DNA of 64,000 nt from Candidatus Stramentimicrobium fermentans (GCA_012520575.1 JAAYOB010000009.1:20831-84830); one strand, 5' to 3'. Counted from the first letter of the stretch, positions 16,945-26,164 are shown. Notes: generated from the sequence alone by a model not told the origin. A program made the numbers and translations.

Positions 16945-17568
16945 TTAAACATTAGTAATATTTAAAAATATATTCAATAATTGGTTAACATTGGTAATTT
17001 CTATTATCTGCCAGTACCCCGACATTTTCCTCATTTTTACCTCTACTATAAAATTACTTTGTTTAGTCCGATCATAGTAAGTTAACCCCAGAGAAGCTAC
17101 ATCGTTTTCAATTTCGATGTAGTTGATCGATTGGAACTCCCAGTCATCGGGATTAACTATTTCTTTAACCTTTTTAACAAACACAGAAACTAACCTATTC
17201 TCGTCTTGAGAAATTGCATCTTCCCATTTCCCTTGTGATGTGTAGCTATGGATTTCTTTTTTAATTATTTCCTTTAGATTTGGCTTAACTACCGATAATA
17301 AAGTACTACCTATCTCGTTTCTAATATCAAACCATGGGTTTTTTCTGCTGTCTGCAACCGGATTGCTATAATATTGCCAAATTTGGTCAATAGCTGCCTC
17401 TACCGTTCTGTCCAGGTCAACATACTTGTCAAAAGTCACAGTATCATTATTGGCTATTGCCTTTTTTAATTGCTTTAAGGAATACTGGGGGGAGACTATT
17501 ACTCGCCAGGAGATGAATAGGGAAATAACAATGATAAAAAATAACAAAAACAATAACCTTTTTTTCAT
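16945..17568 (-). CDS. DUF2939-family membrane-anchored protein
   Basis: A 207-residue protein with an N-terminal membrane helix or uncleaved signal (residues 4-22) and an extracytoplasmic domain. The segment SPQYSLKQLKKAIANNDTVT followed by FDKYVDLDRTV matches the opening of DUF2939 proteins, in which a helical repeat relates to NTF2-like folds. The C-terminal half has beta-strand character (WQIIEITNVNQLLN). Function unknown. GGAGAATAAAATT precedes the ATG. Confidence 0.7.
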   Translation of the reverse strand: MKKRLLFLLFFIIVISLFISWRVIVSPQYSLKQLKKAIANNDTVTFDKYVDLDRTVEAAIDQIWQYYSNPVADSRKNPWFDIRNEIGSTLLSVVKPNLKEIIKKEIHSYTSQGKWEDAISQDENRLVSVFVKKVKEIVNPDDWEFQSINYIEIENDVASLGLTYYDRTKQSNFIVEVKMRKMSGYWQIIEITNVNQLLNIFLNITNV

Positions 17569-17681
17569 AATTTTATTCTCCGTATCTTATATATATCCTA
17601 ACTCAATTTTATCAATACGTATTTAATGTTATAGCTTACATGGCAAAAAATATAGCATTATTCGTGCACCATTTTAGAAAT

Positions 17682-17724
17682 AAAAAAGCAGACTAGTAAG
17701 ACTAATCAGACTAATCTGCTTTTT
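17682..17724 (-). terminator. Intrinsic terminator of the AhpD-like gene
   Basis: On the minus strand the arms AAAAAGCAGA and TCTGCTTTTTT pair around a loop of about 22 bases, followed by a T run, some 57 bases past the AhpD-like stop. The loop contains short direct repeats of an AGACTAATC-like unit. Confidence 0.75.
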
Positions 17725-17780
17725 AACTCATGTAAAAGCAAATCAAATCTATTGCTATTTAATGATCGAAATTGCTGCCT

Positions 17781-18116
17781 CTACTCTACTTTTAACTCAT
17801 CTAATAACGGTATTAATACTGTCGCAATATAAGCTATAGCTGGTCCGCCGCCCATTAATTTTGCCACTGCTGCAGCTTCTAAGATTTCTTGACGGCTTGC
17901 CCCGGCCTTCACTGCTTCTGCACAATGGAATATGATGCAGGGATTGCAGCGTACTACCAGGGAAATAGAAAGAGCTATTAGTTCTTTCATTTTAGCACTA
18001 ATAACTCCCCCTTTAGCACATTCTTGTTCAAATTTCACAAAGCTGCCCATCACTGTGGGCATTTCTTTACCTAGCTGCCCCAATTGTTGCCCCATTTTTT
18101 TGATCTCATCTGTCAT
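17781..18116 (-). CDS. Carboxymuconolactone decarboxylase / AhpD-like protein
   Basis: A 111-residue all-helical protein. The AhpD-type redox motif CNPCIIFH (Cys57, Cys60, His64) and following helix KAGASRQEILEAAAVAKLMG are diagnostic of the carboxymuconolactone decarboxylase superfamily. Members with CxxC and the nearby His usually act as alkylhydroperoxidase-like thiol enzymes rather than decarboxylases. I start at 18116 because AAAGGAG lies about 12 bases upstream; the ATG at 18152 would add 12 residues without a ribosome site. It has its own terminator and probably its own transcript. Confidence 0.88.
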   Translation of the reverse strand: MTDEIKKMGQQLGQLGKEMPTVMGSFVKFEQECAKGGVISAKMKELIALSISLVVRCNPCIIFHCAEAVKAGASRQEILEAAAVAKLMGGGPAIAYIATVLIPLLDELKVE

Positions 18117-18234
18117 TTTTTCTTTTCTCCTTTTTTTAATGAATATCAGCATGCGCTACCTACTAAGCGTTAGCTGTAAAAATATTCCCAACATTTACTC
18201 AAAATAATTTTCTAAATCAATTCCAGCTATACAG

Positions 18235-19749
18235 TTAATTCCTAATTTGAACCAAATTGGCATTTAAAGAGACTACCTCTCCGGCGTAAACCCAGAACTC
18301 GTCCAGCCAGACTCTAAATCCATCCTTTATTACGGCAACCTCATAGACCCCTTCTTTCAACCCATCAACAATTTCAGTTTGATAGGCAGATGTAGTAGCC
18401 ATATGGATCCCATTAATAAATATCTTGGCATTACTCTCATTACAGGATACGGAAATAGACCCTTCCCTTACTGCTCGCTGCATCTTTACATTGAGACGAT
18501 TGACACGGTCAGCAGTTATTCTTACCGTAGTAATGTAATCACGATAACCACTTTTGGAAATTCTTAATTCATAATTTCCTTCTTGAATATTATTAATTGC
18601 CACACTTCTATTGATTTTTGTATTCTTCTGATATTTTCCATCTAAATAGATTCTGGCATTATCAACATCACTGGCAATCTCTAGATTACCAGTACGTACG
18701 ACTCTTTCTAAGTTAACTGTTAGCTGAATCTGCTGGTTGCGCTTTACTTCCACTGTTCGGGTCCAATCACGGTATCCGTTCAAAATAACTTGAACATCAT
18801 GAAAACCTTCACTAACTTGCTCCAGCAACACATTTCTGTTTTTTTCAGTCAGTCCTTTATATTGCCCATCTAAATAGATTCTGGCATTACCTTCATTAGA
18901 GCGAATAGCAATTGAGCCATAGCGCTGCATACTTACCAGATTGGATTGAACAGAAGTTGTTTGGTTAGGGTTAATCTGAATCGTTCTAGTCCAAGTTTGA
19001 TAGCCGGGCAACTCTACCCGAGCCACATACTCGCCAACACGAATGGAATCCATTGCCAGTGGGGTCTGACCTGCTGGGCGGTCGTTTAAATAGACTTCAG
19101 CACCTGAAGGGCTGGAATTGAGGCGCAAGCGTCCCGTCCTTGCCCTACTTTCAACTACTTGATAGGGCACAACCTCACTGCTAACCCATCTCTGTGGTGA
19201 TAGGTTGTTTAAGATTCCCCTGATTCTCAAAGTAAACCGGGCAATTCCTTCTTCCAATTTAGGAAACAATTGCCTCTCTATTATCCTTTCTAATTCGCGA
19301 GAGATAATTACCGGCTCAGTAGTCGCAAACCCCTGAACATACTCCCATCCCGGTCTGCTGGCAGAATCTATCTCTCCATCAATATAATAATCTTTATTTG
19401 CCTCTACAAATTGATTCTTCTGATATTGATTGGGAAATAACAGTCTTATAGTGCCATAACTGTCATAGCCAAAAATGGAAACATAGGCATCTCTGGTAGA
19501 ACTAAAAGAAATTCTAATCCTTTCCCCTGGTGCATAGGTAGCCCCTACCCCTTTATCTAACCTCAAAGATAAGACAAAATCAGGCCTGGGATTAATAATT
19601 CGGATGCTTTTTTCCATATCCTCCTGTCCATTGACCGGATTTATTGTCAGTGTAAACAGAATCACGATAATTGCCAGTAAACATATATGTGAAAAAACGG
19701 TACTTTTTTTGTTTTTATTTTTCTGTGTTCTTAGTAACAATGTTTTCAT
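18235..19749 (-). CDS. Secreted DUF4384 protein with four PEGA repeats
   Basis: A 504-residue exported protein. A signal segment spans about 20-41 and ends near NGQED. Residues 50-150 resemble DUF4384 (LRLDKGVGATYAPGERIRIS, DAYVSIFGYDSYGTIRLLFP), a domain that typically reads out as a surface or lipoprotein module. Four PEGA repeats follow at roughly 205-275, 276-347, 348-418 and 420-492, each with a GxxAxIYLDGxxxG-like core and a GYRDWTRTV-like second strand. PEGA domains bind cell-surface components. AAAAGGAGTGG lies before the ATG. A leader of about 190 bases precedes it. The role is likely envelope-associated; no enzyme motif is seen. Confidence 0.85.
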   Translation of the reverse strand: MKTLLLRTQKNKNKKSTVFSHICLLAIIVILFTLTINPVNGQEDMEKSIRIINPRPDFVLSLRLDKGVGATYAPGERIRISFSSTRDAYVSIFGYDSYGTIRLLFPNQYQKNQFVEANKDYYIDGEIDSASRPGWEYVQGFATTEPVIISRELERIIERQLFPKLEEGIARFTLRIRGILNNLSPQRWVSSEVVPYQVVESRARTGRLRLNSSPSGAEVYLNDRPAGQTPLAMDSIRVGEYVARVELPGYQTWTRTIQINPNQTTSVQSNLVSMQRYGSIAIRSNEGNARIYLDGQYKGLTEKNRNVLLEQVSEGFHDVQVILNGYRDWTRTVEVKRNQQIQLTVNLERVVRTGNLEIASDVDNARIYLDGKYQKNTKINRSVAINNIQEGNYELRISKSGYRDYITTVRITADRVNRLNVKMQRAVREGSISVSCNESNAKIFINGIHMATTSAYQTEIVDGLKEGVYEVAVIKDGFRVWLDEFWVYAGEVVSLNANLVQIRN

Positions 19750-19751
19750 AT

Positions 19752-19941
19752 TTCCACTCCTTTTTAATATTTTTTCAAATTTCTAAACATCATATACACC
19801 TCACCTCGACTTATAAGCTTGGTGTTCATAAGATTCAAGCCTTGTCTTACCGGTATCTTCCCCTTTTTGTGTACAGAGATGTGTTTACCGACCAGCATTA
19901 TAACCACACTGACAGACGGGATTTTCCGCTAGACTGAACCT
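19752..19941 (-). ncRNA. Candidate structured RNA / leader upstream of the PEGA gene
   Basis: Downstream of an extended -10 promoter the minus strand is unusually GC-containing for intergenic DNA. GGTTCAG near the 5' end can pair with TTGAATC about 100 bases later, GTCT with AGAC just inside, and an internal hairpin GTGT..TTA/TAA..ACAC is possible. This long interrupted stem with a central bubble recalls 6S RNA, but I cannot match it to a known family; it could instead be a leader regulating the PEGA gene. The remainder of 19958-20286 holds the HU promoter. Confidence 0.3.
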
Positions 19942-19947
19942 GTTATA

Positions 19948-19956
19948 ATTATAACA
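19948..19956 (-). promoter_or_regulatory. Extended -10 promoter of the PEGA gene
   Basis: TGTTATAAT on the minus strand is a perfect -10 with the extended TGn element; no good -35 lies 16-18 bases upstream. The element sits in a palindrome TTATAATTATAA. Transcription would begin near 19941. Confidence 0.55.
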
Positions 19957-20159
19957 CAACTTTTAGAACAATCCTATTATCATAAATTTCTTTGAAATTC
20001 CTTTCCATTCTTCAAACATTGGAATCAGGGTTATTATTATAAATCCCAGATTAAATTGAATAAAATATATTTTCTGTTAATGCTAAAATAAATTTTTTAG
20101 ACTTAATTGCTATTCTTTTCTAAAATTCTTGTTTTTTCTTGTTTATAATATTAAAAATA

Positions 20160-20188
20160 TTGACAAAACCCTTTATTTTTAATATTCT
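20160..20188 (+). promoter_or_regulatory. Promoter of the HU gene
   Basis: TTGACA (20160-20165), a 17-base spacer, then TATTCT (20183-20188). The predicted leader is about 90 bases and ends with the strong ribosome site AAAGGAGGTG. Confidence 0.65.
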
Positions 20189-20286
20189 TAGTAAAACATT
20201 ACTTAATTATAGTCTGGAATTAGGTGTTCCAATACATGATAAGAAGTATTTTTCCTTATTGTCTTTAAGAAAGGAGGTGTAACATT

Positions 20287-20559
20287 TTGAATAAGAGTGA
20301 ATTAATTGATAAAGTAGCGAGTGATAGGGGGGTAACAAAGGCTCACGCCAAAGCAGCAGTAGAGAGTGTTTTAGATAATATATCTGAAGCTCTGGCTAGG
20401 AAAGAAGCTGTACGTTTAGTTGGTTTTGGAACATTTGGGGTTCGAGAAAGAGCAGCAAGAATGGCACGTAATCCCAGAACAGGCGAAAGTATCCCTTTAC
20501 CGAAAACAAATGTACCATTCTTTAAACCCGGAAAGGAATTAAAGGAAAGAGTTAACTAA
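20287..20559 (+). CDS. hup: HU-family DNA-binding protein
   Basis: A 90-residue histone-like protein that bends and compacts DNA as a dimer. It starts MNKSELID, has the GFGTFGVRERAARMARNPRTG beta-arm signature (residues 47-67) with the conserved proline of the RNP intercalating tip, and ends VPFFKPGKELKERV, all as in HU. It initiates with TTG, seven bases after AAAGGAGGTG. It is transcribed alone, from its own promoter to a shared terminator. HU is favoured over IHF because of the length and the K-rich terminus. Confidence 0.95.
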   Translation: MNKSELIDKVASDRGVTKAHAKAAVESVLDNISEALARKEAVRLVGFGTFGVRERAARMARNPRTGESIPLPKTNVPFFKPGKELKERVN

Positions 20560-20586
20560 AAAATAAAGAATTTAATTTGAGAGTAT

Positions 20587-20631
20587 AAAACAGGTCTGTT
20601 AGTTAGTAATTTAAACAGACCTGTTTTTTTT
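20587..20631. terminator. Bidirectional terminator between HU and Asp23 genes
   Basis: Arms AAAACAGGTCTGTT and AACAGACCTGTTTT pair around a loop of about 13 bases, with T runs on both strands. It serves the HU gene on the plus strand and abuts the stop codon of the convergent Asp23 gene. Confidence 0.85.
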
Positions 20632-21154
20632 ATTTAATTGGTTGCTGAATAACTTGCTTTGTCTTGCTATCCTTGTTAGAGAGCTGTAAACCCATCACAT
20701 TGACATCTACAGATTTAACAAAAAGTCCTGTCTTTTCTTCAATTTCGTTTTTTACTACCGACTGAATCTTTTTGGCTAGATCAATTATAATAGAACCGTG
20801 TTCAATAATAACCGATATACAGGTAGTTATGGCTTTATCCTCAGCCAGATCAACTTTGACGCCCTCCTCTATCTCTTTTACTCCAAGCAATGTTCCAAAA
20901 CCACCCTTAGGAGTTTGAGCCAGGCCAGCCACTCCGGAAATGTTACTTACTATTCTACTGATAATAGTGGCTAAAACTTCTGATGGGATATTGATTTTAC
21001 CTATACTATCTTTACTAATTTTTTCTTTTGCTTCCAAAATTTTCGGAGAAGACGGTTTTTCTTTTTTTTCTACCGATTCAATAGGGGGATGGGCTTTATC
21101 TTTTTTAACATTCTCTTTTTTTACTTTCTTATCATTTACTTCTTTATTTTGCAT
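20630..21154 (-). CDS. Asp23/Gls24-family alkaline shock protein
   Basis: A 174-residue protein with a highly charged Lys/Glu N-terminus (1-50) and an Asp23 domain (about 53-160): IPSEVLATIISRIVSNISGV, the GGFGTLLGVKEIEEGVKVDL hairpin and IQSVVKNEIEEKTGLFVKSVDV. Asp23 proteins sit at the cell envelope in Gram-positive bacteria and are also found in Atribacterota and Thermotogota-like diderms. Unlike most Firmicutes there is no neighbouring amaP or nusB. AAGGAG lies 10 bases before the ATG. The role is inferred as envelope stress; no direct evidence here. Confidence 0.9.
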   Translation of the reverse strand: MQNKEVNDKKVKKENVKKDKAHPPIESVEKKEKPSSPKILEAKEKISKDSIGKINIPSEVLATIISRIVSNISGVAGLAQTPKGGFGTLLGVKEIEEGVKVDLAEDKAITTCISVIIEHGSIIIDLAKKIQSVVKNEIEEKTGLFVKSVDVNVMGLQLSNKDSKTKQVIQQPIK

Positions 21155-21514
21155 AATAGTTACTCCTTAATTAATATATGTAAAATTTATATATCTTCTA
21201 TCTTAAGAATAAACGTCCACCCACTGGGAACCATTAATATTTTAACAATTCCGTTTTTAACCTCCCATATCTCCGGACAACAATCTTCTATAAATATTAC
21301 AAGTTTTCTTGCTTTTTATCCGGCAAAGTATTTATTTGGTCAATATGCCTCAATATAATTTTAATAACTTTAAGCCTTAACACACCTCCCCTAAATCATC
21401 AGATAAAAAATCGTTATTATTTTTATACGGACTATCTGTTATTATAACAAACTTGGTTAAGAAATAAAAATCAGATTTTTATGCTAACTATTTTTTAATT
21501 ATAGCAGCTTTATT
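21155..21514. other. Intergenic region, no gene recognised
   Basis: AT-rich gap between the Asp23 gene and the radical SAM gene. On the minus strand GGGGAGG at 21387-21393 precedes a 28-codon open stretch, but the only GTG lies one base from it and no family is recognisable, so I do not call a gene. The Asp23 promoter must lie here. Confidence 0.5.
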
Positions 21515-22906
21515 TTATATACTAGAATTCTGTATTAACATCTTTATCTCCTGATACTGCTCACTGTTTAGATAAGGAGAACAATAGGGCATCAAGGCAT
21601 CGTTGTGCCAAAGAGGGTCCACCGGTTCCTGCCACCCATATTCTTTTATAGTCTGTTTCCATATGGCAATACCCGGAATAGGTGAAAATTTGGCCAGATA
21701 TGGCTTTATCCCATTATCTAAAACTAATTTAATGGAATCAATAATAGTTGAAAAATTCTGTCCGGGTAAGCCTATCAAGAGGTAAACCCTGATTTGTCCC
21801 GGTGAAAACCCTGCCTCAAGTAAAGTCTTAACCGACTTCAAAAAAGAGGCATTATCTACCTTATTTCCGGTCTTCTTTTGAAGTTTTGGGTCAACTGTTT
21901 CCAGTCCCAGCCATATCTTTTGAAACCCGCATTCCAGCATTAACTGTGCCACCGGTTGGGTAATAAATCGAACGTGGAGAGCATTAGGGGTATAAAGATT
22001 AATATTTAAGCTCCGTTTTTTAAGCTCTGCTAGAAGTGGAATAATATGTTTTTCAGCCTGGACCAATAAGGCATCATCATAAAAAGCAAAATTGGTTATT
22101 CCTCTCTGTTCTTTCCAATAGGCAATTTCATTCACCACCTTTAAAGGACTTCGAAACTGTAACCCGGTATTGAGAAGAGCAGAGGCACAGTAGCTACACC
22201 TATTCGGACAGCCTCTTGAGGTTACTACACATACATAATCAAGAGCTGGGTACAAATCCCAGGCCGGATAAGGATAACTATTTATATCTTGCAGATTAAT
22301 ACTTTCCCCGCCATTGTAGTTATACTTGTCATTGGAAGTACTGGTTATCTTTTGTAGTAGCGGCAACAGTGTATTTAAGTGAGTATTGCTTATCACATAA
22401 TCAGCACCTGATAAAGCTACGGCATGTTCAGAGCAGAGTGAGGCATAAATGCCACCCAAGATAATTGGACAATCGGGATATATCTTTTTTATCAACTCAA
22501 TTACTCTAAAAACACCGGGGTACCAATAAGTCATGATAGATGTAACTAGGACAACATCGGGTTTATCTAAACTCATTATCTTTTTCAGAAAAACTTTTTC
22601 GGTGATGCCGTAACGGCAATAATTTCTGGGAATATGTTTTAATGATTCGGGTTTAGAAATTTTTTCTTTATAGAATGGCCCTCTTCCATCGAGCTTAGTC
22701 TTAGCTAAGTCATGGCTTGAACTATTTAATAAGCCTGATTCAAAACGGTCCACACAATCAATATAGTCTATGCGGTATCCCAGTTGCCTTAATAGGGCAG
22801 CAATATACAAAAGCCCCAACGGTTTAGACCAGAAATCATAGGCCGTAAAATCATATATCCAAGGATTGATTAGTAATAATCTGGCCTTATTTCCATTTTT
22901 ATTCAA
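21515..22906 (-). CDS. B12-binding-domain radical SAM protein
   Basis: A 463-residue protein. Residues 1-160 form a cobalamin-binding-like Rossmann domain (KPLGLLYIAALLRQLGYRI, then ILGGIYASL), though the DxHxxG histidine motif is not seen. The radical SAM core begins at RGCPNRCSYCAS (about 235), with CxxxCxxC ligating the [4Fe-4S] cluster; FAFYDDALL and IWLGLETVDP are typical later strands. The closest family is the broad COG1032 group, whose members include methyltransferases and methylthiotransferases. The substrate is unknown and there are no diagnostic neighbours: it is flanked by an empty region and the divergent trkA. It starts with TTG after AAGGGAAGGG. Confidence 0.88.
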   Translation of the reverse strand: MNKNGNKARLLLINPWIYDFTAYDFWSKPLGLLYIAALLRQLGYRIDYIDCVDRFESGLLNSSSHDLAKTKLDGRGPFYKEKISKPESLKHIPRNYCRYGITEKVFLKKIMSLDKPDVVLVTSIMTYWYPGVFRVIELIKKIYPDCPIILGGIYASLCSEHAVALSGADYVISNTHLNTLLPLLQKITSTSNDKYNYNGGESINLQDINSYPYPAWDLYPALDYVCVVTSRGCPNRCSYCASALLNTGLQFRSPLKVVNEIAYWKEQRGITNFAFYDDALLVQAEKHIIPLLAELKKRSLNINLYTPNALHVRFITQPVAQLMLECGFQKIWLGLETVDPKLQKKTGNKVDNASFLKSVKTLLEAGFSPGQIRVYLLIGLPGQNFSTIIDSIKLVLDNGIKPYLAKFSPIPGIAIWKQTIKEYGWQEPVDPLWHNDALMPYCSPYLNSEQYQEIKMLIQNSSI

Positions 22907-23223
22907 TGCACCCTTCCCTTTCTAAAAATACTTTTAACATTAAGAGTCTTGACTTTAGATAATAATTTGTTAGTCCTATTTAATTTTACTACAATTACAC
23001 TATTACCAAAAACCATATTTTATTGTTGTAGTATTGCTAGTTACTTTGGTACTTGGTTATTTATTATAGATTAGATAATAAGCCCCTCTTGACACTAAGA
23101 GTAAAGGATTATACAATTTCCAAATTAGTCAAATGAGTAATTTTAACAGTTTTAGAAAAATTTTTTAATATATTTTTAGTTAAAAAGTGTACACTCTATC
23201 TAAAAAAATTAAGGGGGAAATAT
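22907..23223. other. Divergent intergenic region of the radical SAM and trkA genes
   Basis: This 317-base gap holds the trkA promoter and, at 23186-23195, a perfect palindrome AGTGTACACT about 28 bases before the trkA start. I see no gene in it. Confidence 0.5.
23089..23117 (+). promoter_or_regulatory. Promoter of trkA-trkH
   Basis: TTGACA (23089-23094), a 17-base spacer and TACAAT (23112-23117). Transcription would start near 23124, about 100 bases before the TTG start of trkA. Confidence 0.7.
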
Positions 23224-24558
23224 TTGAAAGTTATAATTATCGGTGCCGGTAAAGTGGGTATACAAATTGCCCAAACTCTCTTGTCGGAAAACCATGATGT
23301 AATAATTGTCGATAAACGTGAAGAAATAAAGCAAGACCTGGACAGCCACCTTGATATTATGACAATAATTGGAAATGGCGCTAATGTGAGGGTTTTAGAG
23401 CAAGCCGGTATTAGAAACGCTGGAATGCTTATCGCTGTTACCCAAAGTGATGAAGTTAATATGATTGCATGTATAACTGCTAAACAGTTTGAGGTCAAAA
23501 AAACTATTGCCCGTATCCGCAATTCTGAATACATGTATGAAGATTCACTTTCCAAAGAAAAAATGGGCATTGACTTTATTATCAACCCCGAAAATTCTAC
23601 TGCCTTAGAAATAATAGGTCTATTGAAAGCCCCGGTTAATGTTTGCGAAACACAAGATTTTGCAGGCGGCAAAGTTTCTTTATTTGGTGTCAAAGTTGAT
23701 GAGGATAATCTTTTTGCAAATAAAAAAATAAAGGATACTAATTTAGGACAACATTCTCTAATCGCAGCCCTATTCAGGGAAGATAATTTAATAATACCTA
23801 ACGGTGAGGATGAAATCTATGCCGGAGATATAGCATATTTAATAACTAAGAAAGAAGATGTAACAAGCATAGGACAGTTTTGCGGTAGAAAAAACATCGC
23901 CACGCAAAATGTTATTATCTTGGGCGGCAGCAATATCGGTGTACAAACTGCGACTCTTCTAAATGAGACAGGTATAAAAACAAAATTAATAGAAATAGAT
24001 AAAGAAAAATGTGAAAAAATATCAGAGCTACTGCCTCAGACCCTAATTATTAACGGAGATGGTACTAACATAGAACTTTTAAGAGAAGAAGGTATAGACC
24101 AGACAGATGGCTTTGTTTCGGTTACCGGTTTTGATGAAGACAATTTGTTAACAGCTCTGCTAGCAAAACATTTGGGAGCAAAAAAGGTTATCGCTAAAAT
24201 TAGTAAGACCAACTATATTCCTATTTTAGAAAATATTGGCATAGATGCTGTTGTTAATCCACAACTAATTACCGCTGCTGCTATATTACGTTTATTAAAA
24301 CATGGCGAGCTTATCGATCTGGCTTTGCTGCAAGAAGGCGAGATCGAAGTCGTAGAATTTATTGCACAAAAAAATAGAGAAACAAATAATAAACCTTTAA
24401 AAACTCTTAATTTACCCGATAACACCATTATCGGAGCTATTGTGAGAGATAAGGAAACAATAATTCCTCATGGGGAAGATGTTATCATCAGTGGTGATAA
24501 GGTTATTATCTTTACCAAACCAGCAGAAACAAGAAAAATAGAACATCTTTTTTTGTGA
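23224..24558 (+). CDS. trkA: Trk system potassium uptake regulatory subunit TrkA
   Basis: A 444-residue cytosolic gating subunit of the Trk potassium transporter. It has the duplicated RCK layout: first NAD-binding domain at 1-120 (IIGAGKVGIQIAQ), first RCK-C at about 135-220, second NAD-binding domain from about 230 (ILGGSNIGVQTATL) and second RCK-C at about 365-444. Each Rossmann fold has an acidic residue after strand 2 (VDKRE, EIDKE) that selects NAD. The start is TTG after AAGGGGGA. trkH follows 19 bases later and both are on one transcript from 23089. Confidence 0.96.
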   Translation: MKVIIIGAGKVGIQIAQTLLSENHDVIIVDKREEIKQDLDSHLDIMTIIGNGANVRVLEQAGIRNAGMLIAVTQSDEVNMIACITAKQFEVKKTIARIRNSEYMYEDSLSKEKMGIDFIINPENSTALEIIGLLKAPVNVCETQDFAGGKVSLFGVKVDEDNLFANKKIKDTNLGQHSLIAALFREDNLIIPNGEDEIYAGDIAYLITKKEDVTSIGQFCGRKNIATQNVIILGGSNIGVQTATLLNETGIKTKLIEIDKEKCEKISELLPQTLIINGDGTNIELLREEGIDQTDGFVSVTGFDEDNLLTALLAKHLGAKKVIAKISKTNYIPILENIGIDAVVNPQLITAAAILRLLKHGELIDLALLQEGEIEVVEFIAQKNRETNNKPLKTLNLPDNTIIGAIVRDKETIIPHGEDVIISGDKVIIFTKPAETRKIEHLFL

Positions 24559-24577
24559 AAAGGGGCAATCTGATTCA

Positions 24578-26029
24578 TTGATGAAATATAATACCGTTTT
24601 CCATACACTCGGCATGATAGTATTATCTTTAAGTGCAAGCATGCTTTTCCCACTGTTTTGTGCCTTTTATTATCAGGAAGAGACAGCGATATATGCCTTC
24701 TTATCTTCTATAATTATTACCTTGCTCTTCGGAATATTCTTTTATTATCATTTCCAAGCCGAGAATGAAATTGGTAGAAAGGAAGGATATGTTGTTGCTA
24801 CACTGGGATGGCTCACAACGGCAGCTTTCGGCACTCTTCCCTTTCTCTTCAGCGGCGTCCTGACTAACTTTATCGATGCTTATTTTGAGTCCATGTCCGG
24901 TCTCACTACCACGGGAGCAACGGTTCTTCAAACTATTGAAGGAAATCCCCTTTCCGTTCTCTTTTGGAGAAATCAGCTACAATGGATGGGAGGAATGGGA
25001 ATTATCGTACTGATGGTAGCCATCTTGCCGGCATTGGGAGCAGGGGGCATGCAATTATTTAAATCAGAGGTTCCGGGACCGGAGAAATATAAGCTGACAC
25101 CTCGCATTAAAGAGACCGCTAAATTGCTGTACCAGATTTATATCATTATCTCTGCCCTACAGGTTGCCTGTCTTTACTTCACCGGCATGTCTTTCTATGA
25201 CGCACTAACTCACATGTTCGGCACCATGGCTACCGGGGGCTTTTCTCCCAAAAATCTAGGTGTCGGTCATTATAACAACTTAACTTATGAAATAATTATT
25301 ATGATTTTTATGCTAATAGCCGGTGTTAACTTTACCCTACTCTACAAAGTATTACATGGCGACTTAAAAAGTTTATTCAAAGACCGGGAGTTTCTTTTTT
25401 ATATAAGTGTAATTTTGATATCTATTTTTATAATTACCGCGCAATTACATATCTATATTTATAAATCAATACTAACTGCACTACGCTACTCCTCTTTTCA
25501 GGTTGTTTCTGTTATTACTACAACTGCTTTTGTGACCGTTGACTTTGACCAATGGCCTGCTCTCTCTAAAAGTATTCTCATTATTCTAATGTTTGTAGGC
25601 GGCTGTGCAGGCTCTACTGCCGGCGCTATAAAAAATATTCGTATTCTGGTCTTACTGAAAAAGGCGGGTCGGGAATTTCAAAGAATTCTACATCCGCATG
25701 CCTTCACCCCTATCTATATTGGCGATAAAAAAATATCGGAGGAGGTAGTCAGTAGTATTTCCTCTTTTTTCTTTTTATACATGCTAATATTTGTTTTTGG
25801 TACTCTGTTTATGGCTTATCTGGGATTAGATATGGTCAATGCCATGTTTTCCGTTGCCACTACATTGGGGAATACCGGGCTTGGATTGGGATCATTAGTT
25901 GGTCCTGCTCAAAACTATACTTTTCTACCTCCTTTGGGTAAAATCCTGTTATGCTTATGCATGCTCTTAGGGAGATTAGAAATATATGCTGCATTGATTT
26001 TGGTGGTACCTGAATTCTGGAAAAAATAG
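24578..26029 (+). CDS. trkH: Trk system potassium uptake channel subunit TrkH
   Basis: A 483-residue inner-membrane potassium channel. It shows about ten hydrophobic segments and pore-loop signatures of the Trk/Ktr superfamily: ESMSGLTTTGATVL (first loop), MFGTMATGGFSP (second), SVITTTAFVTVDFDQWP (third) and TTLGNTGLGLGSL (fourth), plus GGCAGSTAGAIKNIR after the third. TrkA binds its cytosolic face. The start is either TTG 24575 or ATG 24578; the ribosome site AAAGGGG is somewhat distant (about 12-15 bases). A hairpin terminator follows. Confidence 0.95.
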   Translation: MMKYNTVFHTLGMIVLSLSASMLFPLFCAFYYQEETAIYAFLSSIIITLLFGIFFYYHFQAENEIGRKEGYVVATLGWLTTAAFGTLPFLFSGVLTNFIDAYFESMSGLTTTGATVLQTIEGNPLSVLFWRNQLQWMGGMGIIVLMVAILPALGAGGMQLFKSEVPGPEKYKLTPRIKETAKLLYQIYIIISALQVACLYFTGMSFYDALTHMFGTMATGGFSPKNLGVGHYNNLTYEIIIMIFMLIAGVNFTLLYKVLHGDLKSLFKDREFLFYISVILISIFIITAQLHIYIYKSILTALRYSSFQVVSVITTTAFVTVDFDQWPALSKSILIILMFVGGCAGSTAGAIKNIRILVLLKKAGREFQRILHPHAFTPIYIGDKKISEEVVSSISSFFFLYMLIFVFGTLFMAYLGLDMVNAMFSVATTLGNTGLGLGSLVGPAQNYTFLPPLGKILLCLCMLLGRLEIYAALILVVPEFWKK

Positions 26030-26045
26030 TTTTCAGTCTATTATT

Positions 26046-26072
26046 AATACTGAGCTTCGCCCGAGTATTTTT
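26046..26072 (+). terminator. Probable terminator of trkA-trkH
   Basis: AATACT and AGTATT arms enclose GAGCTTCGCCCG and are followed by five Ts, 17 bases past the trkH stop. The stem is short but well placed. Confidence 0.55.
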
Positions 26073-26098
26073 GAAAATTAGATTTTCTTTATTTTGTA

Positions 26099-26107
26099 TG
26101 GTATAAT
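26099..26107 (+). promoter_or_regulatory. Extended -10 promoter
   Basis: TGGTATAAT is a perfect extended -10. It would drive a transcript beginning near 26114 that covers the small ORF at 26165 and the ATP-grasp gene at 26384. The -35 region is AT-rich without a clear match. Confidence 0.55.
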
Positions 26108-26164
26108 ACTTATGTAATTGATTAAGGTTCTTAAAAATAGTATTAATTATTTTGAGGATACAGG

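Noticed and set aside
18235-19749. PEGA gene repeats as a DNA repeat array
   Set aside because: The repeats are protein-level PEGA domains; their DNA sequences have diverged.
19752-19941. Cobalamin or T-box leader upstream of the PEGA gene
   Set aside because: The B12-box and T-box consensus sequences are not present.
21160-21400. AmaP-like membrane protein expected beside Asp23
   Set aside because: The reading frames here are short and broken, and no membrane helix is encoded.
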